Origin: Orientallactaga sibirica
Taxonomy: Eukaryota > Chordata > Mammalia > Rodentia > Dipodidae
Assembly (NCBI GenBank): GCA_036365145.1
Contig: JAEOAD010000888.1
Location: forward strand, 4,141,501-4,205,500
Reading direction: 5' to 3'
Length of the DNA stretch: 64,000 nucleotides
Shown: positions 53,161 to 64,000 of the stretch, piece by piece
Layout: each line of letters starts with the position of its first letter
Position numbering within the stretch: position 1 is the first letter of the stretch
The notes under the pieces: model-generated
The model's database searches: none
Told to the model about the DNA's origin: nothing
What the model saw: the letters and a program-made list of their open reading frames with translations, nothing else
Made by a program: the position numbers and the translations under genes

Positions 53161-54420
53161 CAGGTAACCAAGAGGAATATGTGTGTAAATGAATGTGTAC
53201 CCAAGTCTCGTTAACTTACCCACTTTCTTTCTTGGGACCTAAAGCTATTTGAGTTGGCCACTTCGGCCCTAGGGGATCCTCACATACAGGTAGATTAAGT
53301 GCCTCACAGCTTTTCACGTGAACCTAGGGACCCTTGTCACTGAACCATCATCTATCCAGCAAGGTGCAGGGCAATGTCTACTCTGAAGACTTTCCTAACA
53401 GCCAACCAACCAGCCAAGCCATCGGCATGGATAAGTTAGTGTAACCAAACCACCATTACCTCTTCCTCCTCTGGATTTGTTTATTTTTGTTTTTTCCAGG
53501 TAAGGTCTCGCTGTAGCCCAGGATGACCTGGAATTCACTATGCACTCTCAGAGTGGCCTCAAACTCATGGCGATCCTCCTACCTCTACCTCCCAAGTGCT
53601 GGGCTTAAAGGTGTGTGCCACCAAGTCCAGCTTCCTCCTCTGGATTTATATGCTCTTGCCTAAATTAATGTCTTGCAAATAAATATAGGCAGAGTATAAT
53701 GGTTCACTCCTGTAATCCCAGCACTTGGGGGCAGAAGCAAGAGGATTATGAGTTCAAGACTAGCCTGGGCTACATAGTCTTGTGTCCCCCCAAAAAACGA
53801 TGTAACATAACAAATATATATGGTAGGTGATCAGCAAACAACTATGCCTGTAATTGGCATATCCCAGTTAAACTGTAAAGTCTTTGTGTCTGTCTTTCCT
53901 GGCAATTAGTGCCTGGTGCAGAGCAGACATCAGGTAATGGTTGAAGAAATATGTGCTGCCTGAGTTGCCTTAAACAAGTAATAATGTTGACTTTCTGGTT
54001 CCATAGTTAGAAACAGTGCTCTTCCTCTACCTTAATAGTATAGGGGAATGAAGAGATCGCCCCAGAAAACAGAGCTGAAGCCTTAGTCCTGAAGGCTGGG
54101 AGCCTCCAGACCCCTTGACTTGGAATCTCTGCTCAGGATTCAGCCGAAGCTAGTAACTACATCTAGGACCCAACTGTATCCATGTGACCATGTGGGCACC
54201 CTGATTCTGATTCTGAATTCCAAACTCTAGAATGAATTCACGGGTACTGCTCTGAACCAACCAAGCCTTCCATTCAGTCAGTGCATATTGTTGAGAAACC
54301 TGGTTGTGGCTGGGTACCTGGCCCAAGGTCACTGAACGTCAGGGAGTTCCAGGGATTCTAGTCCACACAGGGTGATCCCAAGGCCCTGTGAAGGCATTGC
54401 ACTCCTTTAAAACAGTGGAG
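53161..54420. other. Mostly unique intergenic sequence
   Basis: It contains one reverse B1 (about 53485-53635) and a diverged plus B1-like piece (about 53690-53800). The remainder, including 53820-54420, shows no repeat, RNA gene or convincing exon. Confidence 0.55.
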
Positions 54421-54424
54421 GACG

Positions 54425-54620
54425 GGCTGGAGAGATGGCTTAGCAGTTAAAGCACTTGCCTGTGAAGGCTAAGGACTCATATTTGACTCTCCAGGTCCAA
54501 CATCAGTCAGACAGACAAGGTGCATGTGTCTAGAGTTTTATTGTAGTGGCTGGAGGCCCTGGCGCACCAATTCATTCTCTCTCTCTCTCTGATTTAAAAA
54601 CTCTCTCTCTCTGATTTAAA
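54425..54620 (+). repeat. tRNA SINE with duplicated tail
   Basis: A plus tRNA-type SINE starts at gggctggagagatggcttag (about 54425). Its CT-rich tail ends in a 20-base unit, ctctctctctgatttaaaaa, that occurs twice in tandem (54581-54620). Confidence 0.75.
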
Positions 54621-54632
54621 AAACCAAAACAC

Positions 54633-54771
54633 TGAGCCGGGCGTGGTGGTGCACGCCTTTAATCCCAGCACTCGGGAGGCAGAGGTAGGAGGATCACCGT
54701 GAGTTCAAGGCCACCCTGAGACTACAGAGTGAATTCCAGGCCAGCCTGGACCAGAGTGAGACCCTACCTTG

Positions 54772-54807
<36 letters not shown>
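54633..54807 (+). mobile_element. Young B1 with exact 11-bp target duplication
   Basis: It is near consensus, with many CpGs intact (agccgggcgtggtggtgcac) and a poly(A) run of about 35. It is flanked by ccaaaacactg at 54622-54632 and 54808-54818. High CpG content, a long A-tail and an intact duplication indicate a recent insertion. It is inserted in the tail of the preceding tRNA SINE. Confidence 0.85.
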
Positions 54808-54808
<1 letters not shown>

Positions 54809-54818
54809 CAAAACACTG

Positions 54819-57290
54819 GAGGATAGCAAGGGACACTGGACAGGGCTAAAGAAAGCTGTCATCTACTTGAATTCTGGGTTATGTTGTGTCAAATGGTAAA
54901 TCTAAATTGATTGTTAATTCCTAATTTCTTCTTTACAATTTTCACTAACATTCTCTTCTCCCCCTCTCCCTCTTCCTCCCTTTTTCCAAAGTAGGGTCTC
55001 ACTCTAGCCCAGGCTGACCTGGAATTCACTCTGTAGTCTCAGGGTGGCCTCGAACTCATGGCAATCCTCCTACCTCTGCCTCCCAAGTGCTGGGATTAAA
55101 GGAGTGCAACACCACACCTGGCTTTTTATTATTATTTTTTTCGAGGTAGGGTTTTTCTAGTCCAGGCTAACCTGGAATTCACTATGTACTGTCAGGGTGG
55201 CCTAGAACTCATGGTGATACTCCTACATTTGCCTTCCATGTACTGGGATTAAAGGCGTGTGCCATTATGCCTGGCTAACATTATTCTTAACTCACCTAAT
55301 GGATTAAAATATATACCACTAGCACCAAAGAAAACTTCAACAGACCACAGAGAAAACTATACATAAGTCTCCCAAGTGGTGGGATTAAAGATGTGCATCA
55401 CTACTCTTGATGTGTAAATTTATTTTATTTTATTTAAAAAAAATATTTTATTTTTCTTTATTTGATAAGGGGGAGACAGAGAGAGAAAGAGAGACCGGGT
55501 GCACCAGGGCCTCCAACCATTGCAAACTCATGTGCCCCCTTGTGCATCTGGCTAACGTGGGTCCTGGGGAATTGAACCTGGGTCCTTTGGCTTTGCAGGC
55601 AAATGCCTTAACCACTAAACCATCCCTCCAGTCCATGATTTTTTTTTTTTTGAGGTTTGGTCTTGATCTGGCCCAGGCTGACCTGGAATTCACTATGTAG
55701 TTTCAGGCTGGCTTTGAAGTCATAGGGATCCTCTTATCTCTGCTTCCCAAGTGATAGAATTAAAGATGTGCATTACCATGGCTGTTACTTAGACTGTAAC
55801 TTAAGAAAAAATTATTTATTTGAGACAGACAGAATATGGCTGCAACAGGGCCTCCTGCCACTGTGAACAAACTAGATTCATGTGCCACTTTGTGTGTTGG
55901 CTTTATGTGGGTACTTAGGAAACAAACATGGGCTGTCAGGCTTTGCAAGTAAGCACCTTAACTGCTGAGGCATATGCAATTTTTTTTTCGAAGTAGGGTT
56001 TCACTCTAGCTCAGGCTGACCTGGAATTAACTATGTAGTCTCAGGGTGGCCTTGAACTCACTGTAATCCTCCTACCTCTGCCTCCCAAGTGCTGGGATTA
56101 AAGGTGTGCACCACCATACCTGGCCAAAAAATATTTTTATTTATTTCAGTAAGAGGCAGAGAGAAAGAGAGTGAGTATAGGCACTCCAGGCCCTTCTGCC
56201 TCTGCAGATGAACTGTAGATGCATGTGCCACTTTGTCCATCTGGCTTTATGTGGGCACTGGGGAATCACCAGGACTTTAAAAGCAAGCACCTTAAAACAC
56301 TGAGCCACCTTTCCAGTCCAAGACCTGTCATTTCTTTTCTTCTCCTTTTATTTATTTATTTATTTTTTTGGAAAGAGACAGAGAGAAAGGGAGAGGAAGA
56401 CAGAGAGGAAGACATAGCTGCTGCGTAACGAAATCAGAAGGGTTCAAGTGTCAAGTGCAACAGCTTGCGTCACTTTGCATCAGCTAAACTTGGGACCTGG
56501 AGATTGGAACCAACAATCTAGAAGGGTTCACCGCTGAGCCATGTCTCCAGCCCCTCCTTCTTTTTCAAAAAATTTATTTGTCGGGCTGGAGAGATGGCTC
56601 AGCGGTTAAGGCGCCTGCCTGCTAAGCCTAAGAACCCGGTTCCAATCTCCAGGTCCCACGTTTAGCCAGATGCAAAGTGACACAAGGACACAATGCCGCA
56701 CTTGACCACAAGGGGGCGCACACATCTGGATTTCGTTCACAGAAGCTGAGAGGCTGCTGGCCCGCCCATCTCTATCTGTCTCCCTCTCCCTCTCTGTTTG
56801 TCTCTCTCTCTGTCTCTCTCCAAAAATAAATAAAATAATTTAAAAAAATTTTTAAAAATTATTTGCTTATTTGAGAGCAAAAGACAGAGAGAGAAAGAGG
56901 CAGATAGAGAATGGGTCTCCAGCCACTGCAAACAAACTCCAGATGCATGTGCTACCTTGTGTATCTGGCTTACATGGGTCCTGGGGAATTGAGCCTTGAA
57001 CAGGTGTCCTTAGGCTTCACAGACAAGTGCTTAACTGCTAACCATCTCTCCAGGCCCCCCCCTTTTAAATTTATTTAAGAGAGGGAAAAAGAAGCAGATA
57101 AAGAGAGAGAGATAAAGAGAATGGGCACACCAGGGCCTTCAGCTACTGTAGACGAACTCCAGATGTATGTGCCACCCTGTGCATCTGGCTTATGTGGATC
57201 CTGGGGAATCAAACCTAGGTCCTTTGGCTTTGCAGGGAAGTACCTTAACCACTAAGCTATATCTCCAGCCCTCCAGCCCTTTCTTCCTTC
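54819..57290. repeat. SINE-rich intergenic sequence
   Basis: Reverse B1 copies lie at about 54985-55125, 55138-55275, 55645-55785 and 55985-56125. Reverse tRNA SINEs lie at about 55445-55637, 55810-55975, 56140-56320, 56860-57050 and 57075-57275. A degraded long-type reverse copy lies at about 56365-56555 and a good long-type plus copy at 56583-56830. No gene was recognised. Confidence 0.7.
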
Positions 57291-57354
57291 CTTTTTTTCT
57301 CTTCTCTTTTCTTTTCTTCTCTTTTCTTTTCTTTTCTCTTCTCTTCTCTTCTCT

Positions 57355-57398
<44 letters not shown>

Positions 57399-57416
57399 TT
57401 CTTTTTTTTTTTTTTT
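57291..57416 (+). repeat. (TTTTC/CTTT)n microsatellite
   Basis: A pyrimidine tract of mixed TTTTC, TCTTC and CTTT units, ending in a T run that heads a short reverse B1 piece (57417-57480). Confidence 0.9.
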
Positions 57417-57484
57417 TAGGCAGGATCTCACTCTAACCCAAGCAAACCTATGTAGCTCAGGCTGGCCTTGGACTCACCATGATC

Positions 57485-57600
57485 TTCCATGATGGAGATT
57501 GGTGTTCTAAAGTGGAATGGGGGGAGGGGAGGGGAGGAAATATCATTTGTTTTTTGTATGTAAGTATAGAAGGTGTCAATAAAAAATTAATAATTAAAAA
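57485..57600 (+). mobile_element. L1 3'-terminal fragment
   Basis: A G-rich polypurine stretch (ggggggaggggaggggagga, about 57517) is followed by atatcatttgttttttgtat and gtcaataaaaaattaat. A G-rich 3' UTR tract followed by an A-rich end is usual for rodent L1. A second short copy of the terminal phrase gtaagtatagaagttgtcaa lies at about 58001-58020. Confidence 0.6.
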
Positions 57601-58020
57601 ATTATTTTTATTTATTTCTTAGAGAATAAGAGAGAAAGTGAAAGAGAATGGGTGCGCCAGGGCCTCTAGACTCTGTAAACAAACTCCAGATGCATGCATC
57701 ACCATGTGCACCTGGCTTACATGGGACCTGGAGAATCAAACCTGGGTCCTTTAAAAACAAAAACAAGGGTCTGGAGAGATGGCTTAGTGGTTAAGGTGCT
57801 TGCCTGAGAAGGTTAACAACCAGAGTTCGATTCCCCAATATCCACATAAAGCCAAATACACAAAATGGTGCATGCATTTGGAGTTCATTTTCAATGGCTG
57901 GAGGCCCTGGCACACCTACTATCTCTTTTCTCTGTATTGCTCTGCTTGCAAATAAATAAAAATATGTTTAAAAATAAAAACAACACTGGTGATTTATTTT
58001 CTGTAAGTATAGAAGTTGTC

Positions 58021-58061
<41 letters not shown>

Positions 58062-58064
58062 TAC
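57601..58064. repeat. tRNA SINEs and (AAT)n tract
   Basis: A reverse tRNA SINE lies at about 57605-57755 and a plus tRNA SINE at about 57768-57970. A short L1 end spans about 57985-58020, followed by (AAT)n at 58019-58060. Confidence 0.75.
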
Positions 58065-59255
58065 TGGAAGGCTAGGAGTAGGCCTCAAATCCAATCAGAG
58101 GGCAAGCAATTGGTTTCTCCAGAATAGTCATGTCACTGTTGCACCTGTTGGCACATTTGGCCTGGTTGGCCAGATATAAAACTTGCAAGGTCCACTGCTG
58201 GTTAATACTGTTGATGAGTTCTTCCCCAACAGGCTACATAGCTTTTTCTAGCATCCTGACAGCTACTCAACAGAGAAGAGGCTTCCAGTTCAGCTTCAGC
58301 TTTATTTCCAGTGACCTGCAGCCCAAATACGTGGAGTCTTCGGCAATAGAGTCTTACCATCTATTCCTGGTGTGCAACCAAGAGCCTTGGTAATAGTCTG
58401 TACTGTTTTGGGGGCATCAGGGCCTCTCTACCAACAACTCACTGGAAGGTATCCCACCCCTGGCATGAAGTTTTCTTCTAACAATATATGGCTTCTGGGC
58501 ACATTATCCACCCCACAGGATACTTCTGCCCAAACTCTTTAACATATATATGTTACTTAGCCAATGGAGTACATTGCCATATGGTTCATTCATAACATCT
58601 TTAATTTTGATTAACTTTCCTCTCACATCCTCCACTCCTCCATCTCTTCCTCACGAGGGAGAAATCCCCAACTTCTGGGAATTATGTAGTTAAGAAACTT
58701 AGAAACTAAGCCAGGCATGGTGTCACACTCCTTTAATCCCAGGAGGCAGAGGGAGGAGGATCAATGTGAATTCAAGGCCAGCCTGAGACTACATAGTAAA
58801 TTCCAGGTTAGCCTTGGGTAGAATGAGACCATACCTCAAAAAACAAAAAATAAAATAAAAGAAGAAAGAAGCTTAGAAACTATATGGCTTGTCTGGAGAC
58901 TAAGAAACTACATGGGTGATGGGGAACAGGTTTGGGCTCTGGGAATTCATCCAAAAACATTGTAGTTGGCCAAAGCAGTTAATCACTGCTTTTTTTGATC
59001 AGCCTACCCTACTTCCTGTTCCCTCCTCAACGCAAAAGATCTCCTGGTTACTACTAAGCTTTCAATAGGCAATCAATCAATTTAGGACACCTTCAATTAT
59101 AGGTAGATATAGCCCCAACATATTTAAATCCCCTGAGTCCAGCCCTCACTTGGGTTTCCCACTTTTGGAAGCATCTATCCATGATAACAGATGCTTTCTT
59201 GCTTGGCTAATGTTTCTGCCTGTACTGTATTTCTGAATTCTGTTTTGTATTGTTT
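58065..59255 (+). mobile_element. L1 3' UTR fragment (Lx-like), interrupted by a B1
   Basis: The sequence from ggcctcaaatccaatcagag through ttgcacctgttggcacattt and ctgtactgttttgggggcat resembles the 3' region of old rodent L1 (Lx type) as I remember it. It parallels 62560-63058 in this window (for example gttggtttctcc at 58109 and 62588). The similarity is clear to about 58680; 58880-59255 is probably the same element continued. Confidence 0.65.
58709..58871 (+). mobile_element. B1 in the L1 fragment with 11-bp target duplication
   Basis: The B1, with an A-rich tail, is flanked by cttagaaacta at 58698-58708 and 58872-58882. This fixes the order of events: L1 fragment first, B1 second. Confidence 0.85.
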
Positions 59256-60774
59256 ATTTACTATTTTATTTTTTTTAATTTTTATGATCTTCCAGGCGTG
59301 GTGGCTTATGCCTTTAATCTCAGCACTTGGGAGGCAGAGGTAGGAGGATCACCATGAGTTCAAGGCCACCATTAGACTACATAATGAGTTCCAGGTCAGC
59401 CTGGGCTAGAGTGAAACCCTACCTCGAAAAACAAAAAACAACCAACAATAACAACAACAAAAAAAAAAACCTATGATCTTGGAATTTATTTATTTATTTT
59501 ATTTACTTATTTTGAGAGAGAAAGAGATAGAGATAGAGAGGGAGGCAGATACAGAGAGGGAGAGAGATTGGGTGCACCAAGGCCTCTAGCCACTGCAAAC
59601 TCCAGATGCAGGTGCTACCTTGTGCATCTGGCTTACATGGGTACTAGGGAATTGAACATTGGTTCTTAGGCTTCCCAGGCAAGCACCTTAACTGCTAAGC
59701 CATCTCTCCAGCCCTTGTTTATTTACTTAGAGGTAGGGTCTTGCTCTAGCTCCGGCTTACCTGGAATTCACTATGTTGTCTCAGGGTGGCCTCGAACTCA
59801 TGGTGGTCTTCCTACCTCTGCCTCCAAAGTGTTGAGATTAAAGGCATGCACCACCATGCCTGGCCTTTTTTTAAAAATTTTTTTTCTAGGCAGGGTCTCT
59901 CTGTAGCACAAGATGACATGGAATTCACTATATAGTCTCAAGGTGGCCTCAAACTCACTGCAGTCTTCCTACCACTTCCTGCCAAGTACTGTGATTAAAG
60001 GCTTGCACCACGATGCCTGGCTTGAATGCGGTTTAATAAAGCCTATTATACATTCCTCTGCTGGACTTGTGGATATCTTGTGACCCAGAACAGCAAGGCT
60101 TGCTCTGGCACAGCTGCTGCTACCCCTCGTGCTTCACACCCACCCTACAATAAATCATTTTAAAAACTTTTTAAATTTTTTAAATTTTATTTATTTAATT
60201 AATTAATTTGTTTTTGTTTGTTTTTCGACGTAGCATCTCACTGCAGCCCAGGCTGACCTAGAATTCACTAGGTAGTCTCAGGGTGGCCTTGAACTCATGG
60301 CAATCCACCTACCCCTGCCCTCCCAAGTGCTGGAATTAAAGGCGTGTGCCACCAAGCCCAGCTAATTTTTTGTTTGTTTGTTTAATTAAAAAATTTTTTT
60401 TTTATTTTTGGAGAGAGAGACAGACAGAGAGGGAGAGGGAGACAGATAGAGAATGGGCACGCCAGCAGTCTCTCAGCTGCTGTGAACGAAACCCAGATGC
60501 GTACGTCCCTTGTGGACAAGTAGGGCATTGTGCCCTTCCATCACTTTGCATCTGGCTAAACGTGGGACCTGGAGATTGGAACCAGGTTCTTAGGCTTAGC
60601 CATCTCTCCAGCCCAGCCCTGTTTGTTTGTTTTTTGAGGTAAGGTCTCACTCTAGCTCAGGCTGACCTGGAATTCACTATGTAGTCTCAGGATGACCTCA
60701 AACTCACAGCGATCCTCCTACCTCTGCCTCCCGAGTGCTGGGATTAAATGCGTGCACCACCATGCCTGGCAATT
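59256..60774. repeat. SINE block between two L1 fragments
   Basis: A plus B1 lies at about 59293-59470 and a reverse tRNA SINE at about 59505-59715. Reverse B1 copies lie at about 59725-59865, 59880-60025, 60215-60365 and 60630-60770. A truncated reverse long-type tRNA SINE lies at about 60408-60616. About 60025-60150 looks unique. Confidence 0.7.
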
Positions 60775-61022
60775 TTTTTTTATGGACAACTTCCATAATT
60801 GTAGCCAACCCATGGTAATTCCCAACCTCTTCCCACTTTCCCAGTTGAAACTACACTGTCCATCATATCCCCTCCCTCTCTCAAACAGTCTCTCTTTGTT
60901 TTGATGTCATGATTTTTTTCCTCCTATTATGAAGCTCTTGTGTTGGTAGTGTCAGGCACTGAGAGGTCATGGATATCCAGGACATTAAAAAAAAATAATT
61001 TTAGTGGGCATCATTTAATATT

Positions 61023-61066
<44 letters not shown>

Positions 61067-63058
61067 GAGAGAGAGGAAGAGGGAGAGAGAAAGAGAGAAT
61101 GGGTGCACCAGGCCCCTCAGCCACTGCAAAGGAATTCCAGACGCATGTGCCCCCTTGTGCATCTGGCTTACATGGGTCCTGGGGAATTGAACCGGGGTCC
61201 TTAGGCTTCGCAGGCAAACACCTTACTAGTTAAGCCAGTTCCCCAGCCTCTTTTTTTTTTTTTAATTTAGTTTTTACTTTTATTTTTATTTCTTTGTTTT
61301 TTTGAGGTAGGGTCTCACTCTGACCTGGAACTCATTCTGTAGTCTCAGGGTGGCTTTGAACTCATGGCGATCCTCTTACCTCTGCCTCCTGAGTGTTAGG
61401 ATTAAAGGCATGAGCCACCATGCCCTGCTGCTTATATTTAATTTTGGTTTTTCAAGGTAGGGTCTCACTCTAGCTCAGGCTGACCTAGAATTCACTCTAC
61501 AGTCTCAGGGTGGCCTTGAACTCATGGTGATCCTCCTAAGTCTGCCTCCCAAATGCTGGGATTAAAGGCATGCACCACCACTCCTGGCTTTTTATTTTAT
61601 TTGTTTTTATTTTTTTTTTTGTTTTTGTTTTGAGGTAGGGTCTCACTCTAGCTCAGGCTTACCTGGAATTCACTATGTAGTCTCAGGGTGGCCTCGAACT
61701 CATGGCGATCCTCCTACCTCTGCCTCCCGAGTGCTCAGATTAAAGGCATGCACCACCACGCCTGGCTTAGCTTTTTTATTTTTTAAGAGTTTATTTATTT
61801 ATTAATTTATTTTTGGTTTTTCTAGGTAGGGTCTCACTCTAGCTCAGACTGAGCTGGAATTCACTCTGTAGTCTCAGGGTGGCCTTGAACTCATGGTGAT
61901 TCTCCTACCTCTGCCTCCTGAGTGCTGGGATTAAAGGCGTGCGCCACCACACCAGGCTTATTTATTTATTTCTTAGAGAGAGCGAAAGGAAGAGGCAGAG
62001 AGAAAGAAAGACAGGGTGCACCAAGGCCTCCAGCCACTGTAAAAGAACTCTAGATGCATGTCCCCCTTGTGAATTTGGCTTATGTGGGTCCTGGGAAATT
62101 GAACCAGGGTTCTTATGCTTTGCAGGCAAATGCCTTAACCGCTAAGCTACTTCCCCAGCCCTCCAGGACATTTTGTGTCTGGAGGAGCACATTGTAATGA
62201 GTCCTACCCTTCCTTTGGCTCTTACCTTTTTTCCGCCACCTCTTCCCTGATGGACCTGAGCCTTGGAAGGTGTGTTAGAGATATTTCAGTGCTGAGCACT
62301 CCTCTGTCACATCTTCTCAGCACCATGGTGCCTTCTGAGTCATTTCAAGGTCACTACCATCTGAAAAGAGAAGCTTCTCTAACCAAAAGTGAGAGTAACA
62401 TTAGTATATGGGTATGAACATTAAGAGAAGTGCTTACTGGACAGTTTGGTAAGCATAGTATATACATTTAGTCAGACACCAGCAGATGTTACACCCCTAG
62501 GGCTCATGACTACCCCTGTCATAGGTTTTCAGTATCAGGCATGTATTCTCTCCCATGGAGTGGGCCTCCAGTCCAATTAGAGAGCAGTTGGTTTCTCCCA
62601 TAACAGACATGCCACTATTGCACCTGTTGGTTCATTTGGCCTGGCTGGCCAAATTTAAGTCTTGCAGTGTCCACTATTGAGTATCTCTACTGGTGATTTC
62701 TCTCTCTCTCATTGAATTGAATGCAGCATAGTTTTTTTTTTTCCAGCTTTCAGCTGTCCTGCATGGAGGAGGTTTTCAGCTCAGCTCCAGCAGGATTTCT
62801 CAGTGACCTTGAGGTCCAAGTATGTGGAATCTTCAGCAATGGCGTCTTAACATCTATTCCTGGTGGGAAACAAAGAGCCTTGGCAATAGCCTGTAATGTT
62901 TTGGGAGTATCATTGACCCCCCTGGCCAACAATTCACTGGAAGGTATATCCTGGCATCCCTGGCACTGAAAATTTTCTAGTAACAATCTATGGATTCTGA
63001 GTGTTCCATTGTCCAAAAAAGTAGGTTTCCATATGACTTATTTATATCCTCTTAGATT
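60775..63058 (+). mobile_element. L1 3' fragment (Lx-like) split by a SINE block
   Basis: The left part, 60775-60986 (gacaacttccataattgtag onward), continues directly at about 62162-63058 (tttgtgtctggaggagcaca...). The join carries tccaggacatt at both 60976-60986 and 62162-62172. The right part aligns by eye with 58065-58640. The open frames near 62.2-62.9 kb derive from this repeat. Confidence 0.7.
60987..62161 (-). repeat. Nested SINE block inside the L1, with (TTTA)n
   Basis: (TTTA)n at about 61019-61065 opens a reverse tRNA SINE (to about 61248). Four reverse B1 copies follow at about 61300-61430, 61445-61590, 61632-61768 and 61825-61960. A reverse tRNA SINE at about 61965-62161 closes the block. 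All units share one orientation. The outer 11-bp duplication shows that at least the first insertion was by target-primed retroposition; later units inserted into it. Confidence 0.75.
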
Positions 63059-64000
63059 TTTTTTGTTGTTTATTTTTTTTTATTTATTTGAGAGTGACAG
63101 ACAGACAGAGAAAGAGGCAGAGAGAGAGAGAGAGAGAGAATGGGTGCACCAGGGCCTCCAGCCACTGCAAATGAACTCTAGATGCATGCACCACCTTGTG
63201 CATCTGGCTTCATGTGGGTCCTGGGGAATTGAACCTCGAACCAGAGTCCTTAGGCTTCACAGGCAAGTGCTTAACCACTAAGCCATCTCTCCAGGCCCAG
63301 ATTAAAAAAAAAATTATCTATTTGCGATCAGAGAGAGATAGAGACAGAAGAGAGACCAACAGAGATAATGCACAGGGCTTTTAGCAGCTGCAAATGCACG
63401 CCAGATGCATGCACCACTTTGAACATCTGGCTTTATGTGGGTCTTGAGGAACTGAACTTGGGTTCTTGGGCTTTGCAGGCAAGCGCCTTGACTTTACCAC
63501 TAAGCCATCCTCCAGCCCACAAGCACTGCTTTTGAATATGTGGCTGGAGGCCATGGGAGCACTGTCCCTTCTCTACTGTGCTTCAGTGACCAACACTGTC
63601 ACTGAGTGTTTAAAATAAAGCTCAGGCTGGGCGTGGTGGCAGAGGCCTTTAATCCTAGCAGTCACAATGCAGAGGTAGGAGGATCACCGTGAGTTTTAAG
63701 TGCCAGGTCAGACTGGGCTAGAGTGAGACTGTACCTCAAAAAAAAACCAAAACAAACAAATTAATTAATTAATTAAAGCTCAATGTTCTGATCTGTGATT
63801 TAAAGTTTTCACTAAGGTATATGGTTTTCATCTGGGTTTTGAAAATCAACAGTGATCTGGAGTATGTCTCAGTGGTAGGGCCTAGCATGTACAAGGTACT
63901 GGGTTCAATCCCTAGCATCAGCAAAAAATAAATAAAATAAATTAAAGCCAGGTGTGGTCATGTACACCTGTAATCCACCACTTGAAAGGCTGCGACAAGA
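63059..64000. repeat. Right-edge SINEs
   Basis: Reverse tRNA SINEs lie at about 63075-63300 and 63325-63518. A plus B1 lies at about 63625-63775, ending in (TTAA)-type sequence. An older SINE-like piece spans about 63850-64000 and is cut by the window edge. No gene was recognised. Confidence 0.7.

Noticed and set aside
58130..58393. Conserved-looking small protein near 58.2 kb, with a relative at 62.75 kb
   Set aside because: Both lie in similar L1 3' UTR sequence. The resemblance is repeat homology, with different frames and stops.

Overview
This window is nuclear DNA from a rodent. Two short-repeat families fill the non-coding sequence. One is a 7SL-derived B1 element (core gtggcgcacgcctttaatcc). 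The other is a tRNA-derived element whose head (gggctggagagatggctta) is B2-like but whose body is not that of mouse B2. From memory of rodent repeats this suits a jerboa-type (dipodoid) rodent better than mouse or rat. That is inference; the rodent assignment is much firmer than the family. The gene order CFAP119 - RNF40 - ZNF629 is the conserved order of human 16p11.2.

Layout. (1) 765-4325, minus strand: eight coding exons of CFAP119 (CCDC189), a ciliary/flagellar protein. Its 3' exons lie beyond the left edge. (2) 4330-4711: a GC-rich divergent promoter shared by CFAP119 and RNF40, with CCAAT boxes, a palindromic RFX X-box and a YY1-like site. (3) 4640-23840, plus strand: the complete RNF40 gene, the E3 ligase partner for histone H2B monoubiquitination. 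Nineteen coding exons sum to 1001 codons plus stop. (4) 24040-25035: an unexplained promoter-like sequence followed by GC-rich open frames and a poly(A) signal. (5) 26895-35129, minus strand: ZNF629, with a long 3' UTR, one large exon encoding 19 C2H2 fingers, a small first coding exon and a CpG-island promoter. (6) 35.7-64 kb: no intact gene. It holds dense SINEs, L1 3' fragments, three MaLR-like LTR pieces, a processed B3GALNT1 pseudogene, many microsatellites and an isolated CpG-rich patch near 50.4 kb.

The genes are not a pathway. CFAP119 and RNF40 share a promoter region. RNF40 and ZNF629 converge tail to tail about 3 kb apart. The right half is a gene desert whose interest lies in its nested insertions: LTRs inside a pseudogene and inside a B1, a SINE block inside an L1, and a chimeric B1 carrying a segment that also occurs about 1.7 kb away. 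I did not find a clearly new biological system. The best leads are the X-box promoter, the open in-frame RNF40 intron, the 24 kb promoter-like unit and the chimeric retroposon. Exon calls rest on reading frame, splice sites and remembered human proteins; no alignment was run.
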